A stretch of 56,236 nt of DNA from Bacteroidota bacterium. GTDB taxonomy: Bacteria > Bacteroidota > Bacteroidia > Chitinophagales > BACL12. Below the pieces are notes generated by a model, which was not told the DNA's origin, did no database searches, and worked only from the letters and a program-made list of their open reading frames with translations. Every line of letters starts with the position of its first letter. The stretch's first letter is position 1. This document shows, piece after piece, positions 1 to 10,000 of the stretch. A program made the position numbers and the translations under genes. Location: the NCBI GenBank assembly GCA_029571985.1, contig JAKQVC010000046.1, positions 1-56,236 on the forward strand. The letters run 5' to 3'.

Positions 1-186
1 CCCAATCACCACACCATTTGTTTCGTTGGTAAAATAGATTTGATTCAGGTCTTTTCCGACATTAAATTCTTTTTCAAACCGGACAGTATGGATAAATATT
101 GATTCTCCGGTACATCCGTCGAGTATCAATAAACTGCAGAACACAACTAAGCTGATAGGGTAATATGCAAATTTAACTAGGCGCAT
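1..186 (-). CDS. Lipoprotein, N-terminal part only (possible Ycf48/BNR-repeat protein)
   Basis: The reading frame starts at an ATG on the minus strand (position 186) and runs off the left edge, leaving 62 residues. The N-terminus has two basic residues, a hydrophobic stretch and a Cys at about residue 29 preceded by LLILDG, a lipoprotein-like signal although the lipobox is not ideal. The last visible residues (IYFTNETNGVVIG) resemble the first blade motif of Ycf48-like/BNR propeller proteins, which are common secreted proteins in Bacteroidota. That assignment rests on one motif and is an inference. A TATCTTCG element lies about 30 nt upstream of the start. Confidence 0.55.
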   Translation of the reverse strand, partial: MRLVKFAYYPISLVVFCSLLILDGCTGESIFIHTVRFEKEFNVGKDLNQIYFTNETNGVVIG

Positions 187-291
187 ACGCGTGCTGTGTA
201 GGGGTTATGAGCATCGAAGATACATATTCTTTTTCAAGGTAGGTGGATTGACAAATAGCCAAAACCGCTTCACATAGCTCCCTTACCAACT

Positions 292-858
292 TCAGGAGGT
301 TAAGGTAAATACCAAATCAATATAGGTCTGGGCGTTTCCTTTTTGTACAGTTGGTTCGCCGGTATTTCCACCCAAGGCCAGAATCGGCACAAAGGTGAAT
401 ATTTCATGTTTCGCAAGCGGACCATTTGCGGTGATTAATTCAATAAAAAATTCTTCTCTAAAAATATCGTTCCGATTATCCTCATTCGTAAGATATTCTT
501 GTAAAAAACGATCAAAATTCAGACAGAGCACGCTTGTTTGTCGATATTGAATATCAACCATACATACATCTTCCTCTGTTTCGGTTAACTTTCTATAATA
601 CAGTAATTCGCCAAATCCAGTGATGGCAAATGGTATATAATGCGGTTGGTCTTTGCCCAGCCAGGTGATGAGGTTGGGTTTAAACTCGTTAGGATTTACG
701 AATTCAATAAGGCCATTTCGATATTTACCAAGTCCGGTAGTGCGCCAAATTTCCATAAGCGAAGCGGGCGCAACAGGTTGGTATTGTGCAATAACATCTT
801 CGGGAGCCGGGGTGCAATCAATTGCCGGACTGTACATTAAGTGAAACGCTGATTGCAT
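292..858 (-). CDS. GAD-like / DUF1851 (Tdi1-type immunity-like) protein
   Basis: This 188-residue cytoplasmic protein has no signal peptide. The N-terminal half (about residues 10-100) fits the GAD-like domain, and the C-terminal part with FVPILALGG near residue 157-165 fits the DUF1851/T6SS_Tdi1_C domain. Known members with this two-domain layout include the immunity protein Tdi1, which neutralises a type VI secreted DNase, and many orphan copies of unknown role. It follows the Rieske oxygenase gene by 28 bp on the same strand, so the two may be co-transcribed. No toxin gene is visible next to it. A second in-frame Met at residue 8 is an alternative start. Family assignment is by motif recall; an immunity role here is only an inference. 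Confidence 0.65.
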   Translation of the reverse strand: MQSAFHLMYSPAIDCTPAPEDVIAQYQPVAPASLMEIWRTTGLGKYRNGLIEFVNPNEFKPNLITWLGKDQPHYIPFAITGFGELLYYRKLTETEEDVCMVDIQYRQTSVLCLNFDRFLQEYLTNEDNRNDIFREEFFIELITANGPLAKHEIFTFVPILALGGNTGEPTVQKGNAQTYIDLVFTLTS

Positions 859-886
859 ACTTGAATAAAAAAAGGTGGGTTATACA

Positions 887-1972
887 TTAAGTATTCATAA
901 ACTGCGCAAGTAGCTGATGAAAATGATGTGTACCGGTTTCACGTTTTGGCGCATATCTGCCGCCTCGATAGAAGCGGCTGTTTATGCCTTTTTGAACTGT
1001 TTCAACGATAGCTTCATCTTCGCGTTCAACTTTATCGAGAAGTGCTCCGGCGGAATGATCATTATCCCCATTTCGGTATACATATGTGAGGAACGACACC
1101 TTTGTTAAAGCTGGTCCGAGTGGCTTTACAATATTGATGGATAATCCCCAGGTATAAAAATTGAACATGATATTCGGAAATATCCAAAAGTAATAGGCTG
1201 AAATTTGTTTACCATAATCGTGCGAATCTTTAGGAATATCGAATACATCTTCTCCACCCTTCGCAATTCCGACTTGTACATTCGAATACTTAAATAATTC
1301 GGTATGGTAAGCACCATAATCCAACACCGCATTCAGGTCGTGGTGAATAAAAGGAATGTGAAAACCTTCCAGATAATTTTCGCAATACAACGCCCAGTGG
1401 GCTTTTACCAGATAATCGCGGGATTTTACCTTATCGTGTTTTAATTCATGTAAAGGCAGGAAAGAAACGCGCTTCATCATTTCTCCAATGGCCTGCTCAA
1501 TGGTTATAGATGGGGCAATGCCTGCAAAAACAAATTTTTCCCAGATATGAAATGGCACCTTGTTGAGGCGATCATTTGGTCCTGGAAAATTTTCTACCTG
1601 ATCAAATTCAGGCATATGTTTAAAGGTGCCATTTAATTCAAAGCGCCGGCCATGATAGCGACAACGAATTTGATTATCGGTACAGGGATTTTCCACTAAT
1701 AAATTTCCCCGATGTGTGCATACGTTTGATAAGCAATGCAGTTGATCAGATTTATCGCGCACCAATAAAACAGGTTCATCTAAAAACCCCGGTAAAAGCG
1801 TATGCGGAAGTAACTGGCCGCTAAGTTTAAGGTCGTCTGTATCGCCTATTAATTGCCAGGTTCTGGCAAATATTTTTTCCTTTGATAAGATAAAATTTTC
1901 CGGTGCATTATAAAAGGATGCATCCAGCGTTGAAGCCTTTCGAATATCCGGGTCAATATAAAAAACAGTCAT
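887..1972 (-). CDS. Rieske [2Fe-2S] aromatic ring-hydroxylating oxygenase, alpha subunit
   Basis: A 361-residue cytoplasmic oxygenase subunit. The Rieske cluster ligands are visible as Cys85-X-His87 and Cys104-X2-His107. The mononuclear iron site is visible in the ENYLEGFHIPFIHHDL segment, with His205 and His210 spaced as expected. Members use electrons from a reductase to hydroxylate or demethylate small substrates. Sequence style and length resemble the choline/glycine-betaine monooxygenase branch (conserved C-terminal HHFHQLL-type ending), but the substrate cannot be read from sequence. No reductase or ferredoxin gene lies nearby, so the electron donor must be encoded elsewhere. The gene heads a possible two-gene unit with the GAD-like gene. 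Confidence 0.88.
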   Translation of the reverse strand: MTVFYIDPDIRKASTLDASFYNAPENFILSKEKIFARTWQLIGDTDDLKLSGQLLPHTLLPGFLDEPVLLVRDKSDQLHCLSNVCTHRGNLLVENPCTDNQIRCRYHGRRFELNGTFKHMPEFDQVENFPGPNDRLNKVPFHIWEKFVFAGIAPSITIEQAIGEMMKRVSFLPLHELKHDKVKSRDYLVKAHWALYCENYLEGFHIPFIHHDLNAVLDYGAYHTELFKYSNVQVGIAKGGEDVFDIPKDSHDYGKQISAYYFWIFPNIMFNFYTWGLSINIVKPLGPALTKVSFLTYVYRNGDNDHSAGALLDKVEREDEAIVETVQKGINSRFYRGGRYAPKRETGTHHFHQLLAQFMNT

Positions 1973-2127
1973 ACCGAATAAGTGTTTATATACTCAATGT
2001 AGAAGGCTAAGGTAAGGAAAAGCCATGAGAAGGATTTATGCGGGCAATACAACAAAGCATTACAACTCACGCAAATCCATCCAGTCAAAATAAATTGTTC
2101 TTAAAAACAGAAAGTAAATTTCAGCAT

Positions 2128-2163
2128 AAAAAAAGGCTGGCTCTACATCAGAGCCAGCCTTTT
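2128..2163 (-). terminator. Rho-independent terminator after the adhesin gene
   Basis: A perfect 14-bp inverted repeat (AAAAGGCTGGCTCT and its complement) with a 5-nt loop is followed, on the minus strand, by a run of seven T. It lies 20 nt past the stop of the large adhesin gene and so ends that transcript. Confidence 0.9.
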
Positions 2164-2182
2164 AATGGCAGATAATGTTTAT

Positions 2183-5100
2183 TTATTTTTCAACGATCAA
2201 TGTTTGATACATCTGTGTTCCGTCTGCCAGTTGCAGAGAAACCAGGTATGCACCTGAAGGTAATTGATCTGTTGCATAATAAACAGTTTGTTCGCCCGGA
2301 GTAGTGGTAATGACTTCGGAAGCAACAACACTACCTGAGATTGTTGTTATACGCAGAACAGCATCATCGCTTTGTGCAGCAGTAAATACAATTTCAAAAT
2401 AGTCGGCTGCCGGATTTGGCATTAACATCATTTCAGCGGCGATGATTTCTCCTTCACGGCATCCTTCTGTTACGATTAACGCACTGGTAACCGTAGAGCA
2501 ATCATCTTTTGTGGCTATACAATAAAATTTGCCTTTAACGGTTGTGGTATAAGTGCTAGATGTTGCACCGTCAATAGCCACATTGCCTTTATACCATTGA
2601 TAAGATGCACCTGCAACAAAAGAAGCAGACATCATTACTTCTCCACCGCAAAGCCCAACTGTTCCGGATGGTGTGATGGTCAGGCGTTCAATGTATTTTA
2701 ATTTAATATCATCACTAATTGCCTCACAATCACCAGTTGACACTACAGCGCGATATTTTCCTTTAATGGATGCATAATATATAGCATCGGTAGCACCTGG
2801 AATATCCTCACCATTTCTTTGCCATTGAATATTTGTTGCATCGGTAGTTGCTGTTAACATGACAGAAGATTCAAGACAGATAACAGGGCCGTCAGATGCA
2901 ATACTTACAGTTGGTGCAGCTGTTGCTTCAACATGTATTGTGTTTGAAGTTCCTGCACAACCGGCCTGCTCGACAGTTACGGCATAATCACCGGTTGTTG
3001 AAGTGGTAATGGAAGGTGTTGTTTCGCCGGTATTCCAAAGATAGCTGTCATATTCGCCATCAGTATTCAGCGTTACATCTGCACCACAAAACACAACAGG
3101 ACCATCTGCGCTGATGGTTGGATCAGGAATTGGATTTACGGTTACAGTTGTTGCATCCGATGTTGCAGAGCAGCCGTTTTCGTCGGTAATGGTTACTGAA
3201 TAATCACCGGTAGTTTCAACAACAATTGATGGAGTTGTTTCACCGGTATTCCATACATAACTACTTGCGGCGGATGCATTGAGTCCAACAGATTCGCCTG
3301 CACAGAAAGTTGTTTCTCCATCAGCTGTAATACTGGCAACCGGATTATTATTAACGAATACGGAAATAATATTTGACGTGTTGCCGGCATTTATACAATA
3401 ATAATCGCCGCCCGAAGTCACCACAATACTTTGTGTTGTTTCGCCGGTATTCCAAACGTTGCCGGTTAATTCAGATGAGGTTAATATTACGGAACCGCCA
3501 TCACAAAAAGTAACAGGGCCATCAGCAGAAATGGTAACGGTAGCGCATGGCTCTACAACAACTTCAATGGTTGTGGTATTATCGCTACAACCTGCAGCAT
3601 TGTAAACAGTAGCAGAATACATACCGGATTCTGTTACCAGAATAGATGCCGTAGTTGCACCGGTATTCCACAAATAAGAAGTACCGCCTGTTGCAGAAAG
3701 ACTTACGGATCCGCCGGTACAAAATGTTGTTGGACCATCCGCACTAATTTCCCCAATAGGATTTGAATTTACGGTTACGGAGGTAAGTGCAGATGTGCTG
3801 GAGCAACCATATGCATTAAATACAGTTACGGCATAATCGCCACCAGAAGTTACGGTTATAGCATCTGTGGTTTCGCCGGTGGTCCAGGCATAAGTAGTTC
3901 CCGGAGAGGACATCAGGGTAACGCTTCCGCCATCACAAAAAGTTGTTGAGCCATCAGCTGTAATAGTTGCATCAGGAAGTGCATAAACGGTAATGTGTAA
4001 TGGATCGGAGATAGCAGAACAATCGTTTTTCGTTAATACAACGCTATAGTCGCCGGTAGCATCAACTGTAATGGAAGCGGTTGTTTCGCCGGTATTCCAT
4101 AAATAGCTGTCGGCAACTGCCGGGACACTTAATGTTACACTTCCGCCGGCACAAAATTCAGTTGGGCCATCCGCTTCAATAATGGCAACCGGTAATGGGG
4201 TTGATTCAGTCGTAATTGTATTTGAAACACGTACACATCCACCACCATTATCGATGGTTAAGTATTGATCTCCCGACAGGGTAACGGTATTTGTTTCAGT
4301 AACAGAACCATCACTCCACAAATAGTTTAAATGATGATCCGGTGTGCTGAGTGTAATCGATTCTCCATCACAGAAAGTTGTTTCGCCTTCAGCTATGATG
4401 GTTATCTGGTCCGGGCAATAATTATTCGTGAGCGTATATCCTCCGAAGTGAGTTGTTGAGTAATAATTCACAAGCGCATAATATGTACCGGCAGCTAAAT
4501 CGGTTTTTGTAATGCTGAAATTTCCATAATTACTGCCAGATGCCAGTGAAGTTCCTGCATTGTTCAGAATATACATGCTGTTATACTGAGAAGGACCTTT
4601 AGCAATGCTTAATGTTAAATCGCCCGGCTCGCTTAAGATAATTTCATAATAATCATTTTGGTCGTAAATCGTGCCATTATTTCTGTATCCAATGTGACCA
4701 TCAACAGTAGAGTTGGTGAGCATTGGCGATGCTGTTTCGATTGTTCCATTTGGTTCAGGATCGTTTGCGTACGGCGGAGGGGTTACCGATAGCGATAACG
4801 AATAGGAAGAATAATAAGTACTGCTGTAATTATCTACTTTGGCATAGTAATCGCCTGCAGCCAGGTTGTTTACTGTAATGGTTGTAGTGGTATAATTAAA
4901 ATCGCTTGAGAGTATCGTAGTACCGTTGTTATCATACATGTAAATACCATGATATACACCCAATGGCTGATTCAGGGTTAGGGTAACCGCACCATCCTCG
5001 GTTGTGGTAAATGTATACCAGTCGTTAGCATCATAGCCGCCACCATTTTCATAAAATCCGATATGACCATATACGGTTCCACCTACCGGAATAGCAGTTG

Positions 5101-6292
5101 TTGCTTCCGTATAGATGTCATTTGGTTCAGCATCGTTGGCATAGGCTGTAGGTGTTACCGCACATTCAAGCGTATATCCTGAATAATACACAGTTGAGTA
5201 ATTATCCACTTTAGCATAATAGGTGCCGGCTGACAAATTGTTTTTTGTGATGGTGACATTTGTATAGTTAAAATCGCTGGTTAGAATAGTTGTGCCATCA
5301 TTATCATATAAATACAATCCATGATACATACCCAAATCCTGATGTAAATTCAGCACGAGTTGACCATCCTGAGAGAGGTTGATGACATACCAATCGTCCG
5401 TATCAAAAACACCACCATTGGCCCGGTGACCGATATGTCCGGTTACACTACCGTTTTCCGGAATGGTTGTATTGGTTTCTGCAAACACATTGTTGGGTTC
5501 GGTATCGTTTGCCAATGCCGTTGGTGTTACTGTATTTGAAATTGTATAGGCATTGAAATGCACAGGTGCATAATAGTGTAATCTTATATAATAGGTGCCG
5601 GCAGCTTTCCCATAAACAGAGATACTTCCACTTGAGTAGGCCGACTGTGAACCCAGTATTGTTGTTCCGTCGTTGTCGTAAATATATATCGTATTGTATT
5701 TTCCGGTTTCATTTGTAAATGTTGCCGTTATGGTTCCATCGGAAGTAGTCGTTACCGAATACCAATCGTCGGTGTCGTAAGAGCCACCATTGTTTCTATA
5801 TCCAATATGCCCGTTAGCGCTGCCATTTTCGGCAAGAGTTAATGCGTTGGTGTAGGTATCGTTTGGTTCGCTGTCATTTGCAAAGTTTGCCGGCGTAACA
5901 GTAGCTGTGAGCGCATAATTTCCGGAATAGGCGGCGTAGGCCACAATGGAAGCGTAATAATTTCCAGCAGCGAGGTTGCTGACGGATATGGACAGAGGGG
6001 CATAGTTTGTAGTGGTGCCTAAAATAGTTGTGCCATCCGCATCTAAAATCTGGATAGTCAGATAGTTTACATCACCGGTCATGGATAAATTGATTTGTCC
6101 ATCATCCGTTGTAGTAAATGCATAATAATCCACTAAATCACCGGCAAAATTGAGCGTTCCGTTTTCCGGAATATCCAGGCTAAGATTATCAGCCCCGGCC
6201 GGGGTGTCGTTGTCGGGCTCTGTATCGGCCCACAACATGCTGCTGGTGCAAAATATGACGAGCAGTAGAGACAGTAGTTTTCGAAATTTCAT
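2183..6292 (-). CDS. Large T9SS-exported adhesin with PPC-like and Ig-like repeats
   Basis: A 1369-residue secreted surface protein. Residues 1-22 form a signal peptide. Five PPC-like (bacterial pre-peptidase C-terminal) beta-sandwich repeats of about 120 residues follow (about 23-625), recognisable by the NDxEPN start, GHIGYRxNGG and DWY motifs. About nine Ig-like repeats of some 70 residues (about 630-1285) share ADGPTxFCxGG and WNTGETT motifs with paired cysteines. The C-terminus from MPNPAADYF (about 1288-1369) is a type A T9SS sorting domain, so the protein should cross the outer membrane and be anchored or released at the surface. Its role is likely adhesion or matrix binding; no catalytic domain is visible. 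It lies downstream of a sensor kinase/response regulator pair and has its own likely promoter and a strong terminator. Confidence 0.9.
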   Translation of the reverse strand: MKFRKLLSLLLVIFCTSSMLWADTEPDNDTPAGADNLSLDIPENGTLNFAGDLVDYYAFTTTDDGQINLSMTGDVNYLTIQILDADGTTILGTTTNYAPLSISVSNLAAGNYYASIVAYAAYSGNYALTATVTPANFANDSEPNDTYTNALTLAENGSANGHIGYRNNGGSYDTDDWYSVTTTSDGTITATFTNETGKYNTIYIYDNDGTTILGSQSAYSSGSISVYGKAAGTYYIRLHYYAPVHFNAYTISNTVTPTALANDTEPNNVFAETNTTIPENGSVTGHIGHRANGGVFDTDDWYVINLSQDGQLVLNLHQDLGMYHGLYLYDNDGTTILTSDFNYTNVTITKNNLSAGTYYAKVDNYSTVYYSGYTLECAVTPTAYANDAEPNDIYTEATTAIPVGGTVYGHIGFYENGGGYDANDWYTFTTTEDGAVTLTLNQPLGVYHGIYMYDNNGTTILSSDFNYTTTTITVNNLAAGDYYAKVDNYSSTYYSSYSLSLSVTPPPYANDPEPNGTIETASPMLTNSTVDGHIGYRNNGTIYDQNDYYEIILSEPGDLTLSIAKGPSQYNSMYILNNAGTSLASGSNYGNFSITKTDLAAGTYYALVNYYSTTHFGGYTLTNNYCPDQITIIAEGETTFCDGESITLSTPDHHLNYLWSDGSVTETNTVTLSGDQYLTIDNGGGCVRVSNTITTESTPLPVAIIEADGPTEFCAGGSVTLSVPAVADSYLWNTGETTASITVDATGDYSVVLTKNDCSAISDPLHITVYALPDATITADGSTTFCDGGSVTLMSSPGTTYAWTTGETTDAITVTSGGDYAVTVFNAYGCSSTSALTSVTVNSNPIGEISADGPTTFCTGGSVSLSATGGTSYLWNTGATTASILVTESGMYSATVYNAAGCSDNTTTIEVVVEPCATVTISADGPVTFCDGGSVILTSSELTGNVWNTGETTQSIVVTSGGDYYCINAGNTSNIISVFVNNNPVASITADGETTFCAGESVGLNASAASSYVWNTGETTPSIVVETTGDYSVTITDENGCSATSDATTVTVNPIPDPTISADGPVVFCGADVTLNTDGEYDSYLWNTGETTPSITTSTTGDYAVTVEQAGCAGTSNTIHVEATAAPTVSIASDGPVICLESSVMLTATTDATNIQWQRNGEDIPGATDAIYYASIKGKYRAVVSTGDCEAISDDIKLKYIERLTITPSGTVGLCGGEVMMSASFVAGASYQWYKGNVAIDGATSSTYTTTVKGKFYCIATKDDCSTVTSALIVTEGCREGEIIAAEMMLMPNPAADYFEIVFTAAQSDDAVLRITTISGSVVASEVITTTPGEQTVYYATDQLPSGAYLVSLQLADGTQMYQTLIVEK
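2440..4405 (-). repeat. Array of about nine Ig-like repeat units inside the adhesin
   Basis: Units of roughly 200-220 bp recur in tandem. Short blocks are nearly identical at DNA level, for example GTTTCGCCGGTATTCCA-type blocks (encoding WNTGETT on the minus strand) near 3020, 3240, 3440, 3660 and 4085. The last two units toward the C-terminus diverge (WQRNGE, WYKGN) and lack this block. Confidence 0.8.
4420..6225 (-). repeat. Array of five PPC-like repeat units inside the adhesin
   Basis: Five units of roughly 360 bp begin at NDxEPN-type codons near positions 6225, 5880, 5510, 5130 and 4770. Units 2-5 carry the GHIG(Y/H/F)RxNGG segment; unit 1, next to the signal peptide, lacks it and is the most diverged. 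Confidence 0.75.
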
Positions 6293-6332
6293 AAAAAATG
6301 ATTTAGGTAAAAGCAGAATAGTTTGAATGTTT

Positions 6333-6340
6333 CAAAATTA
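6333..6340 (-). promoter_or_regulatory. Putative -7 element (TAATTTTG) for the adhesin gene
   Basis: On the minus strand TAATTTTG matches the Bacteroidota -7 consensus TAnnTTTG and ends 40 nt before the adhesin start. It suggests the adhesin can be transcribed separately from the kinase and regulator genes. No convincing -33 TTTG is visible. Confidence 0.45.
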
Positions 6341-6398
6341 ATTCCGCCCGCATGTTTTATGAACAGCGAAAACTAGTAGGAAAGCGATCTGCTTTACA

Positions 6399-7037
6399 CT
6401 AAATAATTTTTTCTTTTAGCGCTTTGGCAACGGCTTCGCTTACACTGTTTACATGTAATTTTTTATAAATATTCCGAATATGGAAATTCACGGTATGATA
6501 ACTGATATCTTGTTTGGAGGCAATCATTTTATAGCTCATTCCATCCACTAAATCGGCCAGCACTTCTTTTTCTTTATCTGTTAGTAACAAATCATTGGTT
6601 ACTTTCTGTTGTTCTTTTCCTCTAAAGAACTGGAGCACTTTGAGTGCAATTTCGGGCGTCATGGGCGCGCCCCCTTCGTGAATTTCGGTAATGGCTTCCA
6701 GTAGTTTTACGGGAGATGCTTTTTTAAGCAGATACCCGGAAGCCCCGGCCAGTATGCTTTCGAACACCTTATCATCTGTGTCGAATACCGTTTGCATCAT
6801 TACTTTTAGTTCGGGGAAATGTAATTTAATCGTTCTTACGGCTTCAATTCCGTTTATACCCGGCATATCAATATCCATGATGACTACATCGGGCAGCGTA
6901 TCGTTGATGTGTTGCACACCATCTGAAAAGTTTTCAAAGGTGCCGGCACAAATAAAACCTTCAGAGGTGTCTAACAGCAGCTTGACACCCTCTCTTCTGG
7001 TAGCGTTGTCGTCAAATATAATTACGCGAATCGCCAT
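6399..7037 (-). CDS. NarL/FixJ-family response regulator
   Basis: A 212-residue cytoplasmic transcription regulator. The receiver domain (about 1-125) shows the acidic pair DD at 9-10, the phospho-acceptor Asp55 in VVIMDIDMPG and the Lys of YLLKK. The C-terminal LuxR-type helix-turn-helix (about 148-208) reads LTDKEKEVLADLVDG...SYHTVNFHIRNIYKKL. It lies 61 bp downstream of the sensor kinase gene in the same direction and is surely its partner, because HisKA_3 kinases pair with NarL-type regulators. The adhesin gene immediately downstream is a reasonable candidate target; that link is inferred from position only. Confidence 0.92.
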   Translation of the reverse strand: MAIRVIIFDDNATRREGVKLLLDTSEGFICAGTFENFSDGVQHINDTLPDVVIMDIDMPGINGIEAVRTIKLHFPELKVMMQTVFDTDDKVFESILAGASGYLLKKASPVKLLEAITEIHEGGAPMTPEIALKVLQFFRGKEQQKVTNDLLLTDKEKEVLADLVDGMSYKMIASKQDISYHTVNFHIRNIYKKLHVNSVSEAVAKALKEKII

Positions 7038-7049
7038 GGTTTAATGTAC

Positions 7050-7057
7050 CAAAATTA
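7050..7057 (-). promoter_or_regulatory. Putative -7 element (TAATTTTG) for the response regulator
   Basis: Minus-strand TAATTTTG ends 12 nt before the regulator start, inside the 61-bp gap after the kinase gene. It matches the Bacteroidota -7 consensus and suggests an internal promoter. Confidence 0.4.
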
Positions 7058-7098
7058 TTATTTATCAAACGATGCGCACCCGCAAATTATAGTAGGTG

Positions 7099-10000
7099 CT
7101 ATAGCACAAAGCTCAGTTGCACGGTGGTGCCCTTGCCGCTTTTGCTTGTAATGGACAGACTGCCGTTTAGGGCACGGGCTCTCTCACGCATGGTAAACAT
7201 GCCGTTACCATCGTTAGGTGTTTCGGTATCAAACCCAACCCCATTATCTGTAATTTCCATGATCAGCAGGCTGCTCTCTTTTTTAAATTGAATATAGACA
7301 TCATCAGCCTGTGCGTATTTGAGCACATTGTTTATCGCCTCTTTATATATAAGAAACAGTTCCTTCCGTTTATTTGCGGGCACTTTTAATCCGGAAAGTT
7401 TTTCATCCTTTTCGAAACGGACCCGAACATTTTTAACAGACAGGTTTTCTAATGCGTATGATTTGATGCGTAGCATCATTTGATCGAAATTATCGTTGCG
7501 GGGCTGGAGGCTCCAGACAATATGCGTCATATTGTCCTGCATTTCAGAGCTAATACCCGTTATTTTATCCAGAATAGATTGCAGGTCAACATTGTTCGAT
7601 GATTTCTTTTTAGCCACCTCGCTAAACAAGCTGATGGTGCTCAGGGCGCTGCCCACATCATCATGTAAATCATTTGCAATTTTAGTGCGCATGGCAATCA
7701 GCTTTTTTAGTTGTTGCTCGCGATATCTGAAAATAGCATAAATAATACTGCCGGCAATTAAAAAGCAGATGGCAACGAACCACCATGTAGACCAGTAGGG
7801 TTTTAAAATTTGAAACTGAATCATTTGTATGGGTTCACTCCAGTCGCCCTGCGGATTTGTGACACGAACATATAGGGTATAGGAGCCAGGAGGTAAACTG
7901 GTAAAATTTATTGAGTTCGCATTTCCCAGATGCGTCCATTTGTTCGTTAATCCCGCAAGTTTATATGTGTATTTAACGGTTTTAGGTTGCGAGAGTTGCA
8001 GACTGGAGAAACTGATAGAAATAAAGTTTTCGTCATGATCAAAAACAAGATGATGCAGGTCTAAATCTTCATATAAATGCTTATCGCCCACAGACAAGTC
8101 TTTTATGTACAAATCGGGAAAGGATGTTTCAAAAACATAAGTATCCGGATTAAATGTGATGAGATAATTGCCGGCGCCATACATCCAGTTGCCATCAGAA
8201 GCTTTTAATAGCTTGGCCATGTTTTTCAGCGACCAACCGGCATTGATAATCGGAGCGAAGCGGAATTTTTTTTGTTGCATGTTAAACACTTCAAATCCGC
8301 CCTTAACCGGAATCCAGAGATTTCCATTATTATCCGGATATAACCCATACATTTGGGTGAGCCCGGAAACAGTTTCTGTATAGTGCTTAAAAACCTTTCC
8401 ATCAAAAGCGTTTAACCCATTGGCAGTGGTAACCCAAATAATTCCGTCGGGGTCCTCCCAAATACCGGAGATATTGCTATGTGAAATTGACAGGCTATCG
8501 CCAATGGAGTGCTTGTAGACCGTGAAGTTATTTTTTATTGGCCATTGTTTTTGCCATTTGTTTAATCCCTCTGATGAGCCTATCCAGATGTTTCCTTCCG
8601 CATCTTTATACATGCATCTGCAAAAATTATTGGAGAGCGTATTTTGATATTGTGTGTATTGAAAAAATACAGTAAATATTTTACTATCGGGATCAAACAT
8701 GCCTATTCCGGAACCGATCGTTGAAAAAACCTGCAGATGGTGATTGCTGAACGTGTCTAATATTGCCTGATACACCTGATAATTTTCTCTGATAATCGCA
8801 TCTGAATTATATGGTATTTTCGATTCTGGATTAATCACATCGCGCACTTCCAGAAAGTCGATATGCAGAGAATGTGTATCTATTTGAAATATACCGGATT
8901 CAGATGTGAGATAAAACAGATCTTTATTTACCTGAACGATTGATGTTGGGTTGATTGGCTTTTGCTGAAAGGTAAATGAGTGTAAATTAAACGACGATGT
9001 ATAGGCATCGTATCTATACATTCCTGAATTTGTAAGAATGCCAAATGTATGCGGATTAAATTCAAAAATGGAAAAATGTCCAATTTCTTTAGTAAAATCT
9101 GTGGATATTAATTGTGCTTTAAACTGCCATTGTTTGTCATTGTATTTGCATAAGCCTGAGGCCGTTCCAACCCATAATATGCCGCGACTATCCTTTAATA
9201 GACAGTTTACTTTATTATTGGCCAGACTAAAAGCATCACTTCGATCGTGTTGTAATACTATGTATTCAAATGTTTTCTTGTTGACCATATACAGACCATT
9301 TCCCTTGGTTGCGGCCAATATGATGTTTTCGTTCCAGGATAATACATGTATTACCTCTGCCGGAATATCAACAACTTTTTCAATGATGACTTTTGAGGTG
9401 TCTTTTTTATTCAGTGGGTTTTTTTGAATAAATAATCCCGGCTTCCAACCGCCAATCCAGAGCGTGTCACCATCTACTGCAAAATGCTGAATGCTACCTG
9501 CAGCAGCATTCGAGGCATATTCAGTTAAAATTGGGTTTTTGCGATCATAGCAATGCACATAGCCTCCTGCCAGCTTGGAAACATATATATGGCTTCCAAT
9601 GGGTTTGATGTGTTGCATCCACGCATTTCCGTCTGGCGCAGGCCGAGCTGTTCTATAATCAACCACTGCTGAATTTTCTTCAACAATGGTGTGATATGAA
9701 ATTTTAAAAGTTTTGCGGTTGATGAAGCCAGTTGAAATACCTTCTGCGCTAAACACAATATAGTTGTCATTTAGCTCTGCAATTGTAATAATCCGATTCG
9801 AATACAGGCTGGAGGAGTCGCCCGGGATGTGCATAAACCTACGAAATCGTTGAGAGGGCTTGGCATTTGGGTTGTAGCGCGTAATTCCGCCATCGCGCGT
9901 GCCAATCCAGATAACACCCGAATTGTCCTCTATTAAGGCAGAAATGAAATTACCGGAAATGGAGTTTTCGTTATCTTCCTGATAGGTGAAAACATCAAAT

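Noticed and set aside
2440-4405. Short regularly repeated blocks resembling a CRISPR array
   Set aside because: The blocks are in frame inside a secreted protein, are imperfect, and are spaced about 215 bp apart; they encode Ig-like repeat motifs.
9038-9427. 129-codon plus-strand frame opposite the sensor kinase
   Set aside because: The minus-strand propeller repeats in the same bases are clearly coding; the opposite frame has no motif.
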